64,000 nt of DNA, from the NCBI RefSeq assembly GCF_947172395.1, contig NC_069085.1, positions 4,992,112 to 5,056,111 on the forward strand, given 5' to 3'. How positions within the stretch are numbered: position 1 is the stretch's first letter; every line of letters begins with the position of its first letter. The notes beneath the pieces are model-generated. The model made no database searches and was not told the origin of the DNA. It was given only the letters and a program-made list of their open reading frames with translations. Below, piece by piece: positions 1 through 11,031 of this stretch. This stretch comes from Bicyclus anynana. Its lineage: Eukaryota > Arthropoda > Insecta > Lepidoptera > Nymphalidae. A program made the translations under genes and the position numbers.

Positions 1-1793
1 GACGGGAGTCGGTGGCCCCCCGGACTAAAGGAATCCCTTAAATGTTAAAGCAAAAATTGGTAAAATTTAATCCATAATCCCTCTTAATCTGGAGCTTCTC
101 TTTAAAAAAATATAAAAAAACTGCTAAAGAGATTTTCGGGATTTGCCGCTCATCTTTTGGGCCAACTAATTTTAATACAGGAATCCTCCAAGTCAAGCTA
201 CTACGCCTGTGGCATCAGATATTATATAGGTAATCTATACTAGTCTATACTTCTATACTAATATTATAAAGAGGTAAAGTTTGTAAGTTTGTAAGTTTGT
301 CACATTTTTTAAATGGGGTAATCTTCGGAACTACTGGTCTGATTTTAAAAATTCTTTCACCAGTAGAATGGTACATTATCGGGGAGTGCTATAGGCTATA
401 TTTTATATTGGTATCATATATATTAGCCGAGTTATCACAGTTTTTGTCATACAGGTCGGACTGAAAATCCTCTTAAATAGACTTATTCGCATGCGCTGCC
501 TTAATTATTGTGTAAAATTGAAATTAATGTATGGAGACTTTATGTATCTTTAAAAGTTCTACAAAAAAGTCCGCGACACTATATATCTATCTTCTATATA
601 TTAGCAGATATAGTACCTTTTGTGTTTTAAAAATTATTAATTTTATATACTTAGGTTTACGTCATTATTTATGCAACTAAACTTTAATCCTTATTAAAAT
701 AAATAATAAAATAATCACAAGGATATTATGGAGATAAGATTTGTCCTTTATAGTATGTTAATTAGTTAAATAGTTTCGGAGATAATACAAAATTTCTAAA
801 AGACGCAGAAATTCCGCTACATGACGCCCCGCGCTTTCAATTACGTAGTTCCCGTTCCAGTGTGAATATGGGGATCAAACATAGCTTATGACACTCGCAA
901 ATAACGTAGCTTTCTATTGGTAAAACAATTTTCCAAATCGGTCCAGTAGATCCAGAGATTACTTCCTACAACCACACGAACTTTACCTCTTTATATTATT
1001 AGTATAGAAGTCTCTATTTCTCTTGGTCATACCACCACTCTCGAAGGACTGGACCGATTTTGCTAAGGGTAGGAGTAAGATAGAGAAGTTACAGGGTAGG
1101 GTAGGGTACGGGTAGGGAAGCGTAGGGGTAGTGTAGGGGTAGGGTAGGTTTAGGGCCGGGTTTAGGGTAGTGGTAGGGTAGGGGTAGAGGTAGGGTAGTG
1201 GTAGGGTAGAGGTACGGGTAGGATAGGGAAGTGGTAGGGTAGGGGTAGGATAGGCGTGAGATAGGGGTACGGGTGGGATAAGGGTAGGAAAGGAATAGGG
1301 TACGGGAAGGGTAGGGGTAGGATGGGGGTAGGGTGTAGGTAAGGTAGGGGTAGGGTAGGGGTAGGGTGGGGGTAGGGGTAGGGTAGATGTAGGGGTCGGG
1401 TAGGGTAGGGTTGGGGTAGTGGTAGGGTAGGGGTAGTAGTAAAGTTGACATCGAAATTTACGCGGACGAAGTCGCGGGCGTCCGCTATAAATAATAATTG
1501 GTAATATGTAGTAACATACCTAGGTATATACCTACCTACTGCGCAGTAATATGGCTCGTGTTTAATAAGAACTCGGAAGTCTAGTGCTTGAATTACAGAA
1601 ACATGAGACTTAACAATTAACATGAACCTACGCCTCAAGACTCAAGTTGACGGCACTGGGTCGCAGTAGCAGTTTGTAAGACGAAACACTTGTATGCCCT
1701 GCGAAATGATGCTTGCTCCTTATAACAGGAGATTATTTCCCCTTACCATCGGCTTGATCCATTAAATATTATATAGGTACTATAGTCTATAAC
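1..1793. other. Gene-free left flank with Helitron-like fragments
   Basis: No coding exon was recognised here, although the zinc-finger gene at 1794-3107 must continue leftwards past this stretch or into an exon I could not see. The stretch holds AT-rich DNA, two fragments of a common repeat that start or end near ACTAATATTATAAAG (about 244-478 on + and about 828-1012 on -), and a GGGTA-rich minisatellite. Confidence 0.5.
1095..1488 (+). repeat. GGGTAGG minisatellite ending in a Helitron-like 3' hairpin
   Basis: Degenerate GGGTA/GGGTAGG units fill about 1095-1440. They are followed by GTTGACATCGAAATTTACG and the hairpin-forming GCGGAC...GTCCGC near 1461-1482. The same order, minisatellite then hairpin, recurs at 9690-9812 and 15885-16024, where one copy ends CTAGT. 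A 3' hairpin followed by CTRR is the terminus expected of Helitrons, so this looks like the 3' part of a non-autonomous Helitron. The long proline/tyrosine/leucine-rich reading frames across it are translated repeats, not genes. Confidence 0.6.
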
Positions 1794-3107
1794 CTGCCTT
1801 GTTAATCTGGTTCTTGTGTCGCTGGTCGAAGTGCGTGTCTAGATGTCGCTCCTCGTAGAAGGACTTCCCGCAGAAGGCACAAGTCCATTGTGAAGAGCGA
1901 TGCTGCAGCTTGGCCGCGTGCTGAGGCGCGAATATGTCGCGCGCTGGGTGGAATGGACATTCCAAGGGCAATTTTACCTGCGCATTTTACACAAAAGTAG
2001 TTGATTATAATACGTGCCAAAATTTTAGTCTGCTCTGAACATGCGACACGTCGTGTTGCACTTAAATGAAATCTACACTTTTAAAATTCTTCGTGGCGGC
2101 ACATCAGGGGCGTAGTACCGCCATATCTGCCGTATCAATTATACGGGGCTTTAAGTATAATCTCACTTAATCTGCTTTCCGGAAAAAGCAATAAACTGCC
2201 TACAGAGTTTAACTTCAGAAGAAAATTACAAAAGACACAATGAGAAATTACACTGTCATATATTTATTTTATACGAGCATTATTTTGTTTCTTTTGTGAG
2301 AAATCTTTACGCTTCATTTGTATTGAAACATCGTCATAACGTTTGTGAAGTCTAGATACCTACCTGAAATCTCTCTAGTACCGGTAACCACTTGTTTTGT
2401 ATGACTTTTCTCACGATTTTGGAATTGTCACGAGAACAGGTGATCTTGAAAACCGATGGTCCTGGCCACGGGATCAATGTGAGGAACAGTAGGACCAAAA
2501 CCTAAAAATGTAATTGCAATTATACTAATGTAATTGTAATTATACTAGCGGACACCCGCGTGGAATTAGGTTTTTCGATAATCTTGCAAAAACCATGGAT
2601 TTTTTCGGGATAAAAAGTAGCTTATCTGTTAAACCAGGGTATTATCTAACTTCATTTTAAATTTTAACCAAATCAGTTCAGAAGTTGCGGCGTTAAAGAG
2701 TAACAAACATCCATACTTTCGCGTTTATAATATTTAAATAAACACAATTTAGCAAATCCAATTATCTCTGCAATAAAACTTTATCGGTATATCGTTTTAT
2801 CTTCAATATATTTTTGGGACAGGAAATTATATACAAATTGCTTCTTGATCAGCGATGACCTGTCCTATGTGCTTTTAAATGGCTTTTTAAATATTAATTT
2901 CTTATAGATTGAAAATATTCACTTAAGTCTACTCACACACCACTAACATTTCTTCAGAAGCTGTCTGTCAATCCATATTCAATAGCACGAGCAAGACACT
3001 CTCAAAGGTTAAGCTTATAATATTAAACTATCGATTTTTGCCATAGAGACAGCTGGTTGAGGAGAATACGAGTGACTTACCTCGAGTGTGATCGACGTGG
3101 TCTTCAT
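1794..3107 (-). CDS. Putative secreted or membrane C2H2 zinc-finger protein, 5' exons (partial)
   Basis: Three coding exons are supported: 3107-3081 (ATG), 2501-2364 and 1977-1794. Each junction has AG/GT and keeps one frame. The protein starts MKTTSITLEVLVLLFLTLIP, a plausible cleavable signal peptide or signal anchor. A basic segment follows, then one classical C2H2 finger (C-x2-C, FYEERHLDTH spacing, H-x4-H) about 95 residues in. The last visible donor is phase 1 (GCAG|GTTATA), so at least one more exon lies further left. I do not recognise the family. A zinc finger behind a signal sequence argues against a nuclear DNA-binding role, but that is inference. The start was chosen because it alone stays in frame with exon 2; a nearby ATG in another frame runs into a stop in exon 2. 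Confidence 0.62.
2103..2200 (-). mobile_element. MITE fragment with GGCGTAG terminus
   Basis: CAGGGGCGTAGTACCGCC followed by a TATCAATTATACGGGGC-type stretch matches, in reverse, the right end of the element at 6699-6925. It lies in the second intron of the zinc-finger gene. Confidence 0.5.
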
Positions 3108-3761
3108 TCATATCTTTTAATGGTTCTCTTATCAATAAAACTTCTTCAAACTTGTTTAATTATCTCTTGCAAACATAGCCAAAATCCAGTGTAAGTTTAC
3201 GGAAGGTTAACTTCAGGTTCTGTCAGAGGGTACGCACTGACGCATGCGTGGTCGGACTTTTTGTTTCCCCTAGCCTAGTGTATATCGCACGTTAATAAAT
3301 TTAAATTATATTATGTCCTGCAGGGAAGGGCGGTTACGATATCAAGATCGCAGTAGCTGAGGTATACGGCTCACTAAACTTTCCCCAAAAATTGTGCCTA
3401 ACACAAATGCAAATTTTTTTTTAATATTATGATGTCATTTTGCGGCGACGTACTATGATAGATATTTCAGGTGGTTTCCGTTAACTGTTATTATATAAAA
3501 GATATTAAATCGTTAAGCCTTTAAGACTTGCTAGTAATAAAATGATATTTTCGGGCTGATATGAAAGAAAATTCTTATCTATAATCTACAACATGTATTT
3601 GCCACCGTATCGTATACTTACTTTAATGTTTGGCGATGATACCTATTTTATAAATCCTGATTTCTGTTTAAATATTATAATTAGGAGAGAAAAAAAGAAC
3701 AGAGAAAGAGAAAGTCAACACGAAGAATCGGTTCCGTAGTGACCAGCAGATAATTTAGTAT

Positions 3762-4641
3762 ACACAACCACTCGTGGTATAGCGTAACTGACCACAATCT
3801 AATTTTAGTGAAGTTGTTACATCCAGGCCAGATCAGACTTAAGTCAATTAATGTTTTGCAAATCCTAAATTAATCCGAACTAGTAATCGAACCGAGGATC
3901 TCCCTGTCCCAATAAAGCCACGCATGCACAATTGCACTAGAGAGATAGTCACACAACCACTCGTGGTACCTATGGAAAAACTGACCACAAACTAATTATA
4001 GTTAAGTTGTTACATCCAGGCCAGATCAGACTTAAGTCAATTTAGGTTTTGCAAATCCTAAATTAATCCGAACTAGAAATGGGGATGATGACTAGGTTTG
4101 AATATATTGATTTTTATGATACATTCGGGTAAATAAGGTCAATGTTAACTAATTTATACAAAAAAAGCAAAGATTCTCTGGATATTTGCAAAATAAATAA
4201 GATTATAGATTTCAAAATCTGTTATTTTTTTTATCGTAATTAGATGAAAATTCATACAGTTTTAGCTTCCTTACATTAAATGTGACATTTTTTAATAAAT
4301 GAACTATAAACATAAACGCACAAATAACAAAGATATTAGTGATTTTGTTTGAACGCCCACACAAATCTAACGATCAGCAAGCCAACGACGTCACTAAATC
4401 GTGCCATTTTGTATGGAGCGTTTTTCAGGGATCCGCGGCAGCGCCGCAAATCTGACTCTTTAAATCCCTGTAGCTCCGAAAGTGATGATCGCAGATATCC
4501 TGTTACTTTTAGAAAATTGTTTTACTATTAGTGTACTCTCAATTTATATACAATTTAAAAAACTGTCATCATCCCTATTAAACCGAGAATCTCCCTGTCC
4601 CAATAAAGCCACGCATGCACAATTGCACTAGAGAGATAGTC
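3762..4641. repeat. Tandem duplication (about 189 bp unit), second unit split by a MITE
   Basis: Unit 1 is 3762-3950. Unit 2 starts at 3951 with the same ACACAACCACTCGTGG opening and ends at 4641 with the same GAGAGATAGTC. Inside unit 2, after CCGAACTAGAAA, a roughly 500 bp element interrupts the match, which resumes at ACCGAGAATCTCCCTG near 4581. Confidence 0.8.
4078..4575 (+). mobile_element. MITE with GGGATGATGAC terminal inverted repeats, copy 1
   Basis: The ends read AATGGGGATGATGACT and GTCATCATCCCTATT, an inverted repeat of about 15 bp. An inverted copy lies at about 28921-29427 and shares internal landmarks such as CGTAATTAGATGAAAATTC and GGATCCGCGGCAGC. There is no transposase reading frame. 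The superfamily is not assigned. Confidence 0.8.
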
Positions 4642-5043
4642 TTAGCTAAGTATTTCAGTAGTTTCCGTAACGTAGGTACGAATCTATTATTTTTTTTAAA
4701 TCCTTGTAATGGTTAAAGTAATTTGTCGGTAGGTAAAGAATGCCACACTGATCGATGGGACAAATTATGGCCAATTACTTTGGCGACCTATCCGTTTACT
4801 GGATAGGGTCGGGAATCGCTATCGATGGTTTACACGCGAAGCGAGGCCAAAATCCAATCATTATTAATGTTGGTAGTCGATACCAAGATATCTTGCAAAT
4901 AAATACATATCGTCAAGGACTGAGACTTGTATGAAAATTTTACAGTGGTACAGCCAAGGGGATTTAAGTGTCCCCCAGAACCTATTACAAACCACCATAT
5001 AACCTAAGTGTCGGTGGCTTAGGACCTTAGAGTTTGAAAGCCC

Positions 5044-5330
5044 CTATAATGTTAGCAAAAGCCTATGTTCGGCAATCGACGTCCATTTCCACACGGAAAC
5101 GACCTCACCACCGCAGCTTCGCAGATCGCCGGCGACTCTCGCGGGCTCGATCGCAGCGCGGTGGAGTACACCGGATATGACACACCTGAATGAACGCCAT
5201 GGGTCTGCTCGGATGATCTCTCGTCGACGTCCATTGACTGCGCTGCTGATGAGGTAACCAGGTAGGTACAATACTTATTAATGTCGAAGATCGGTCTCAA
5301 TTTGTCTAAGTTTTTATTTATTTCTGCCAC
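5044..5330. other. Unassigned GC-richer island
   Basis: A stretch clearly richer in GC than its surroundings, with overlapping short open frames on the - strand. I see no domain, no signal peptide and no convincing splice partners. It could be an untranslated exon, a promoter region or an old repeat; nothing here decides between them. Confidence 0.25.
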
Positions 5331-6289
5331 CCAGCTACATTGCTGTGTTTCAATTTGGAGGTAGGGTTTTCAGTGTAAAAACAGGCACAATTGTTTAAGA
5401 TAAAAAAGCATCCGGATTATAGATCAGCACTTTTAGAAGCCTGTTCCTAGCATAACTGTGCGAAGAATTCTGTTTTCAAGGTTTTCAACGAGCCAATAGT
5501 TGGCTATCTAACTGGTGAATGACAAATATAACTGATGAACATTGCCATTAAACATATCCAAAAAAAAGTATCTGAAAATTATCAATCCGTTGATAAACTG
5601 TAACGCCCCTTTTCATTATTCCTGATACATGCTTTTCCTATTTTATCAGAGTCAGTGTAACGTTCACTATTGTTAGCAAGTACATGTGTATACAGTTTGG
5701 TTTATAGCAAACACATTAACACATAAAAGGCAATTAGCTGGCCGTAACAATTGGTGTTTAATAACAAATGGTCAAACGAAGGTGTGTAGAATTCGCCGAC
5801 TTTGCTTTATTACGCACCTATCGACATTGGATATATTTTATGTGGATTGTATACTAAAGCAGGTTAGTACCTTCGATATATATTATCATCATCATCACTA
5901 TCAACGTCATCATCAGGAGCATTATCAGTATCAGTGTATTTGTAATAGCCGGGGGATTAGGAGCTTTTGACAACCGCTGCTTCTAAGCGGGCTGTCGAAG
6001 ATGACGATTTGATGATTTGATAATCAAAATTTCTTTAAAAAATTATAATATTGATAGGTATGGAATTGCAGCCTATAATTAACCTCACGGACAACTATCA
6101 TTTAGAAAAGTACCTAACTTTCAACTTACCTATTACCCTCAATATAACCCGGGAAGAGTACCCTGAAAAGAATCGTGTAGAATTGTAAAAAAGAACAACG
6201 GAATAAAATTCTGAAATAGACATAGTGTACCTGTACCAGTCGTGTAAATCTGCAATCCTGTTTTATGCAAATTATTATTTTTTATTATT

Positions 6290-6505
6290 TTTGGCTGGTG
6301 GCTTCGGCCGTGGCTAGTTACCTACCGGCAAAGACGTACCGCCAAGCGATTTAGCGTTTCGGTACAATGTCGTGTAGAAACTTAAAGAAGTTTGGATTTC
6401 ATCCTCCTCCTAACAAGTTAGCCTGCTTCTTAGTTTTCATCATCACTTACCATCAGGTGCGATTGTAGTCGAAGCTCTTGACTACACCTGATGGTAAGTT
6501 AGTAA
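6290..6505 (+). mobile_element. SINE family A fragment with inverted tail
   Basis: The body motifs GGCAAAGACGTACCGCCAAG, CGGTACAATGTCGTGTAGAA and CACTTACCATCAGGTG match the other family A copies. The head carrying the Pol III boxes is missing. The tail CTTACCATCAGGTG is repeated in inverse orientation directly after (CACCTGATGGTAAG), forming a hairpin over 6448-6499. Confidence 0.75.
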
Positions 6506-6538
6506 AAAAATATTCATTAAAAATAAAATTTTCCAAAA

Positions 6539-6581
6539 ACAGTGAAAGTTTTTGAAATCAAACTTCAAAAACTTTCACTGT
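6539..6581. repeat. Perfect 18-bp inverted repeat, 7-nt loop
   Basis: Arms 6539-6556 and 6564-6581 are exact reverse complements around the loop ATCAAAC. Confidence 0.9.
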
Positions 6582-6698
6582 ATAATTAGGTAGGAACATT
6601 TTTATTTGTTATTGGTCCTGATAAGGTATAGGTACTAAATACATATACTCAGAGGCAAAAAATATCCGCCCACTTAAGTATACTCGCTTGTAGGTGTA

Positions 6699-6925
6699 CG
6701 GCAGTGGCGTAGCGAGCCTTGGAGGAGCCCAAACAAAGGGTAAAAGATTTCTTCACAAAATGTCATTTCTAAAGTGAAAACTCTAAAGGCAGGTTTTTAT
6801 TTTTTATTTTTTTTTTCGAGAAGCAATAGATTAAGTGAGTTTGTGACTTTCACATGTAAGGGGCCCCTGTACTCCGGGGGCCCCGTATCATTGATGCAGC
6901 TGCTACGGCGGTAGCTACGCCCATG
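6699..6925 (+). mobile_element. MITE with GGCGTAGC/GCTACGCC ends
   Basis: It starts CAGTGGCGTAGCGAGCC and ends GCGGTAGCTACGCCCATGG, with a GGGGCCCCTGTACTCCGGGG interior. Related ends occur at 2103 and at 44929-45107. It is short and non-coding. Confidence 0.7.
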
Positions 6926-7435
6926 GTGGGCGGACAATTGTGCCTCTGAGTATATATATGGTTATTGGTATGTACCTTTTTTCGATTTGAAAGATGACTA
7001 CATAGAAGAGTTTCTAGCATCAACGTCATTTTACAAGCAAGTTCGTATCTAGTACCTAATCGAACAAGCTAATAGCGCACTGCAGTAAAAGATAAAAAAA
7101 CTTAATAAAATTATTATCACCATATAACAAAACTGTAAGGTATAATGACTTAAAAATAAAAGTATTTAAAATAAAAAGTTTTCTTATCGGTTAGAACACG
7201 CGAGAGTCAAGACAATGTCACGGTTTGTAAGATTAACAGAATTTTTCTAATGTAAACTAAAGAGCTAGTGGGAAATATTCATGGCAGTTAAAGCAGAACG
7301 TTTAAACGTTTGTCACTAACTTTCCTATAACGAAAATATTAGATCAGATTGCAAATACAGGGTGTCCGGGACTCGGGAATATTTCCTATAAATTCAGGGT
7401 TAGGTATACCTATTCTTACCGAAAATGATTATAAT

Positions 7436-7758
7436 TTTTTTTTATTCTCTACAAGTTAGCCCTTGACTACATTCTCACCTGATGGTAAGTGATGATGCAA
7501 TCTTAGATGGAAGCGGGCTAATTTGTTAGGAGTAGGATGAAATCCACACTCCTTTCGGTTTCTACACGACATCGTACAGGAACGCCAAATCGCTTGGCGG
7601 TACGTCTTTGTTGGTAGGGTGGTAACTATCCACGGTCGAAGCCTTCCACCAGCCAGATCTGGACCAATTAAGAAAACCTCAATCGGCCCAGCCGGGGATC
7701 AAACCCAGGACCTCCGTCTTGTAAATCCACTGCGCATACGACTGCGCCACGGAGGCCG
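7436..7758 (-). mobile_element. SINE family A, near full length
   Basis: Read on the - strand it begins GACGGCCTCCGTGGCGCAGT, carries a box-B-like GGTTTGATCCCCGGC, continues through the shared body and ends in ATCACTTACCATCAGGTGAG and an A-rich tail. The two box motifs indicate a tRNA-derived SINE transcribed by Pol III. It is not a functional tRNA gene. Confidence 0.85.
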
Positions 7759-8828
7759 TCAAAAATTAAAAATTTTCATGGAACATTTGTTCTAAAATTA
7801 TTATTTTCGGGGTAAATAATATTTCTTTTGTAAATAGATCTTAAAATGTGTACCTTATACAAATCCTTATAATTATGACGTAGCCAATTTTTACGTATTT
7901 TGAAATGCAAGGATAAATAAAGGCGTGTGTTTCATTGATAGTCGGAATTATTTCAATTACTTTGTATGAAAACATAAATAGTTTATTAATTAAAAAAATA
8001 TTACTTATGCAGTTCGGCTTTTATAAGTGGACTCATCGAAACCTTGAAGTTACTCCCTGTACAAATAAGGTGATTTGATCCCATTACATATTGAAGATAT
8101 AGTCTCAAAATACAGAAAAGACATCTACGAGAACTCATAATTTTGAGATGCGTTAAATTAATAAAAAAAAAGTGAATTTAACTATTTTTTTTCATTAATT
8201 TAACGTGAGAGTTTTCACGTAAACAACAAATAGACAAGTGATAATTTTATACCTTTTATATCTGAATATTAGGCTATAACACTAAGCGCAAACATGCAAC
8301 ATGCACAATTTTGTCTTAATTCCATCATTTATTTCACGTAATGGCTCACTTTAGAAGCACTTTTGATACGTCAGTTGACTATTTGTAAAGATTCTACCAC
8401 CGGTTCGGGAGGCAGGTTCTGCTGAGAAGAAACCGGCTAGAAACTCAAAAGATGCTCTTTTTATACCTACGTAGCATATCATTATTTACCTACAAACGTA
8501 AATGTTTTTTTTATTTATAATACTCGTATTACATTTTGTGCAAAGGTAGATGGAAGTAGGTAGAAGGAAGACACCGTCGACATTTTAAAATAAGGATAAA
8601 CTCTTCATCTAAAACTGTCTCTTGTACTATAGCGACGTGTTTAATATGAAGCGTTCGTGACTTTTGTATGCTTTTGTTTCAAGTCGTATTATTTACGCCA
8701 TTTGACTTTGGTGTTGCATATTTATGGTTTTCATTGAACCCGCACTTCGTACCAGCGCTACTGCGCCAACTGTAGCAATAAAGGTGAATCAAAATTTTTA
8801 GATAACGAACACTTTCGTAATGTTATGC

Positions 8829-9096
8829 TAGCCACCCAGGGTCCGATAAGCCTACATGCCTGCAGTGCTAACGGCTTGACGTCAGATAAAAGTGATCGTG
8901 TGTTGGTCGTGATGTGCATGACATCATGCCTGCAGCGCTAACGGCTTGACATCCGATATACCTGATCGTGTGTTGGTTGCGATGTTCATGAAATCATGCC
9001 GATCGGGACCAACACACGATCAGTTTTATCGGCCGTCAAGCCGTTAGCGCAGCAGGCATGTGGGCTTATCGGATGGTCAGTGGCTAGCATTAGGTT
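8829..9096. mobile_element. Foldback element with long inverted arms
   Basis: The ends ATGCTAGCCAC and GTGGCTAGCAT are inverted. The arms, roughly 75-80 bp each, share TAACGGCTTGACG and GATCGTGTGTTGGTC with their complements. The left arm is followed by an extra direct copy (about 8930-8995), so the order is arm, direct copy, inverted arm. No protein is encoded. Confidence 0.8.
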
Positions 9097-9298
9097 TGTC
9101 TGTTTATGCGTTACTGTACCACCGGCTCAGAAACCAGAATCTCCTGAGAAGGGCGGAAAAGATTTTTATATGATTAATAAAAATTGATAACGTTGTTTAT
9201 TTTTATTGCGAAAGAAAATCTACAATAGGAAACCTAAGATAAGTTACCCTAATAACTATATAAATCATGACCACGTCAAATAGTGGAGCTGGAAGGTC

Positions 9299-9342
9299 AG
9301 GCTGATTTTGGGCGGGAGTCATCTCCCGCCCAAAATCAGCCT
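9299..9342. repeat. Perfect 20-bp inverted repeat, 4-nt loop
   Basis: Arms 9299-9318 and 9323-9342 are exact complements around TCAT, with a GGGCGGGAG core. GC-rich in an AT-rich setting. Confidence 0.9.
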
Positions 9343-9409
9343 TCCATCACCAGTCGAGGTAACTAGCCGCGGTGAAATCTATACTGACTTGTCTAATACA
9401 TCTGTAGAG

Positions 9410-9812
9410 AGGTCAATTCTGTAAATGAAATATATTTCCAAAATAACTGATCAGTGATACTGATGCCAAAAATGCAATCAGTAAATTTTTTGTCTGTCTG
9501 TTTGTTCGTTATAGAAACAAAAACTACTCCACGGATTTTAACGAAACTTGGTACAATTGTTCTTTATACTTCTGGGCAGGTTATAGTATACTTGTCATCA
9601 CGCTACGATCAATAGGAGTAGAGCAGTGAAGGGAAATGTTGGAAAAACGGGAGAAGTTACTCCATTTTTTAAGCTTCCGTCGCGTTGCAGTATTAATGGG
9701 TAGGGTAGGTGTAGAGTAGGGGTAAGGGGGGGTAGGGTAAACTTTCAAGTACCCCTAGTTGAAAGTTTACATCGACATTCACGCGGACGAAGTCGCGGGC
9801 GTCCACTATTAA
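9410..9812 (+). mobile_element. Non-autonomous Helitron-like element, copy 1
   Basis: It starts near TCAATTCTGTAAATGAAATA, runs through the shared GATTTTAACGAAACTTGGTAC block, a GTCTGTCTGTTTG run and a GGGTAGG minisatellite, and ends with the hairpin region CACGCGGACGAAGTCGCGGG / CGTCCACTATT. It aligns by eye with 15336-16024, which has a longer middle. Confidence 0.7.
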
Positions 9813-10087
9813 TAATATAGATATACCTACATTTGAAGTATTGTGTGAAGGACGAAGCTCATTCTATAACCTCCTCCAAGAACCTTTAAAATTATGGAAC
9901 TCATCAATTGTATTGTAAAAAGTGTTATAATAGGTTAAGGCTTAAGAAATGCAATGGTAAGTTGGTAAATTATACCTACTCGTAGAAGAGTGTTTTAGGA
10001 CTTTTATCGATCGATATTATCTTATCAATATACCTACCTACTTTTCCAGCAATCGGTTTTCGACAGCATAGGCACTCTTTACTCTGG

Positions 10088-10195
10088 CATAGGCGTATAT
10101 ATAGGGGGGGTTCCGGATTCTTTGCTACCGTTAGAGAAATCTAGACTTGTCGGGGGCTAGGCCCAGGCCTCCTCAGGAAATAATCCTAGATAGAT
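10088..10195 (+). mobile_element. GGCGTATATA MITE family, degenerate copy
   Basis: GGCGTATATATAGGGGGGGT at the left and GGGGGCTAGGCCCAGGCC...GAAATAATCCTAGATAG at the right match the family seen at 16788-16966 and 57854-57999, with a shortened middle. Confidence 0.55.
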
Positions 10196-10205
10196 ATTTT
10201 TTGGT

Positions 10206-10409
10206 TCAGTGACTGCTTTTTGTGCAAACTTGTGTGCTGGGTTGGAAAGGCCGTCTAAATATTTCGTTGTAACCATAACATGATCGATTACGATACACAT
10301 TGCCTGTGTTGTGAGTAACAATTGGACCAACGAATTGTTCCAATACGTAGTAGGTACCTAACCAATTAGTGCTACCAGAATAAACAACAGCCGATAAAAA
10401 CGACAGCAT
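10206..10409 (-). CDS. Candidate small secreted peptide (hypothetical)
   Basis: An open frame of 67 residues begins MLSFLSAVVYSGSTNWLG and ends at a stop at 10206. The opening is hydrophobic, and upstream in-frame residues (YFLVLMLSFL) make it more so, which could mean that the real start is in an unseen upstream exon. The remainder holds only two cysteines, 16 residues apart (CYGYNEIFRRPFQPSTQVC). I recognise no family, promoter or poly(A) signal, and the surroundings are repeats. It could be chance. Low confidence. Confidence 0.22.
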   Translation of the reverse strand: MLSFLSAVVYSGSTNWLGTYYVLEQFVGPIVTHNTGNVYRNRSCYGYNEIFRRPFQPSTQVCTKSSH

Positions 10410-10557
10410 TAGCACTAGGAAATATTGGTTGTAGTATAAGTATATATTAAAACAGTTTTCAAATTGGATGTTACTATCTACTGTTTTATACGCAAAAGAA
10501 CCATGCACTCTGCGATGCGAGTCGCGAAATTGAAGAGGCAATGGGCGGCATATATAG

Positions 10558-10737
10558 TTGGACGCTAAGGACAACCCCGCACTGAAAATCGCAGTGTTAG
10601 TCCAGCCCCCAGTTGGTGAAATGACGACATCAAGTGGGTTGCTAGGAGAACCTGCTCGATGTTAGCTGCTGAAACCCATGGTGTTTGGAAGTCCTTACGA
10701 GAGGCCTGTGTCCAGCAGTGGACGTCGTGTTAATAAT
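10558..10737 (+). mobile_element. RTE-type LINE 3' tail fragment
   Basis: Degenerate coding remnant with CCCCGCACTGAAAATCGCAG...GACGACATCAAGTGGGTTGC...GGCCTGTGTCCAGCAGTGGACGT. This corresponds to the C-terminal end of RTE-like polyproteins (a GEAYVQQWT-type ending). The same tail occurs at 44420-44790. Confidence 0.65.
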
Positions 10738-10830
10738 AGAATAATTTAACCACAAAAATAATAATAGATATGCTAAAATGTGATGTAAGTCAATGAATAG
10801 AAAGACTTCAAATGATCTTCATTAAATGTA

Positions 10831-11031
10831 TGGCTAGTTACCACCCTACCGGCAAAGACGTACCGCCAAGCGATTTAGCGTTCCGGTACGGTGTCGTGTA
10901 GAAACCGAAAGGAGTGTGGATTTTCATCCTCCTCCTAACAAGTTAGCCCGGTTCCATCTTAGACTGCATAATCACTTACCATCAGGTGAGATTGTAGTCA
11001 AGGGCTAACTTGTAAAGAATAAAAAAAAATA
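10831..11031 (+). mobile_element. SINE family A, 5'-truncated
   Basis: It begins at GGCTAGTTACCACCCTACC, follows the family A body and ends TTGTAAAGAATAAAAAAAAA. The tRNA-like head is missing. Confidence 0.85.

Larger units (their letters stand above)
3108..9409. other. Gene-free 6.3 kb, repeat-rich
   Basis: No coding exon with domain or splice support was found between the zinc-finger gene and the first Helitron copy. The content is a tandem duplication with a nested MITE, two SINE copies, a GGCGTAG MITE, a foldback element and several short perfect inverted repeats, each listed separately. The rest is AT-rich sequence without recognisable features. Confidence 0.5.

Noticed and set aside
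1095..1440. Possible telomere-like TAGGG array
   Set aside because: The units are irregular GGGTA/GGGTAGG, insects usually use TTAGG, and the same array recurs inside Helitron-like copies at 9700 and 15885.
1089..1638. Long proline/leucine/tyrosine-rich open frames on the - strand
   Set aside because: They are translations of a GGGTA-type minisatellite with no other coding sign.
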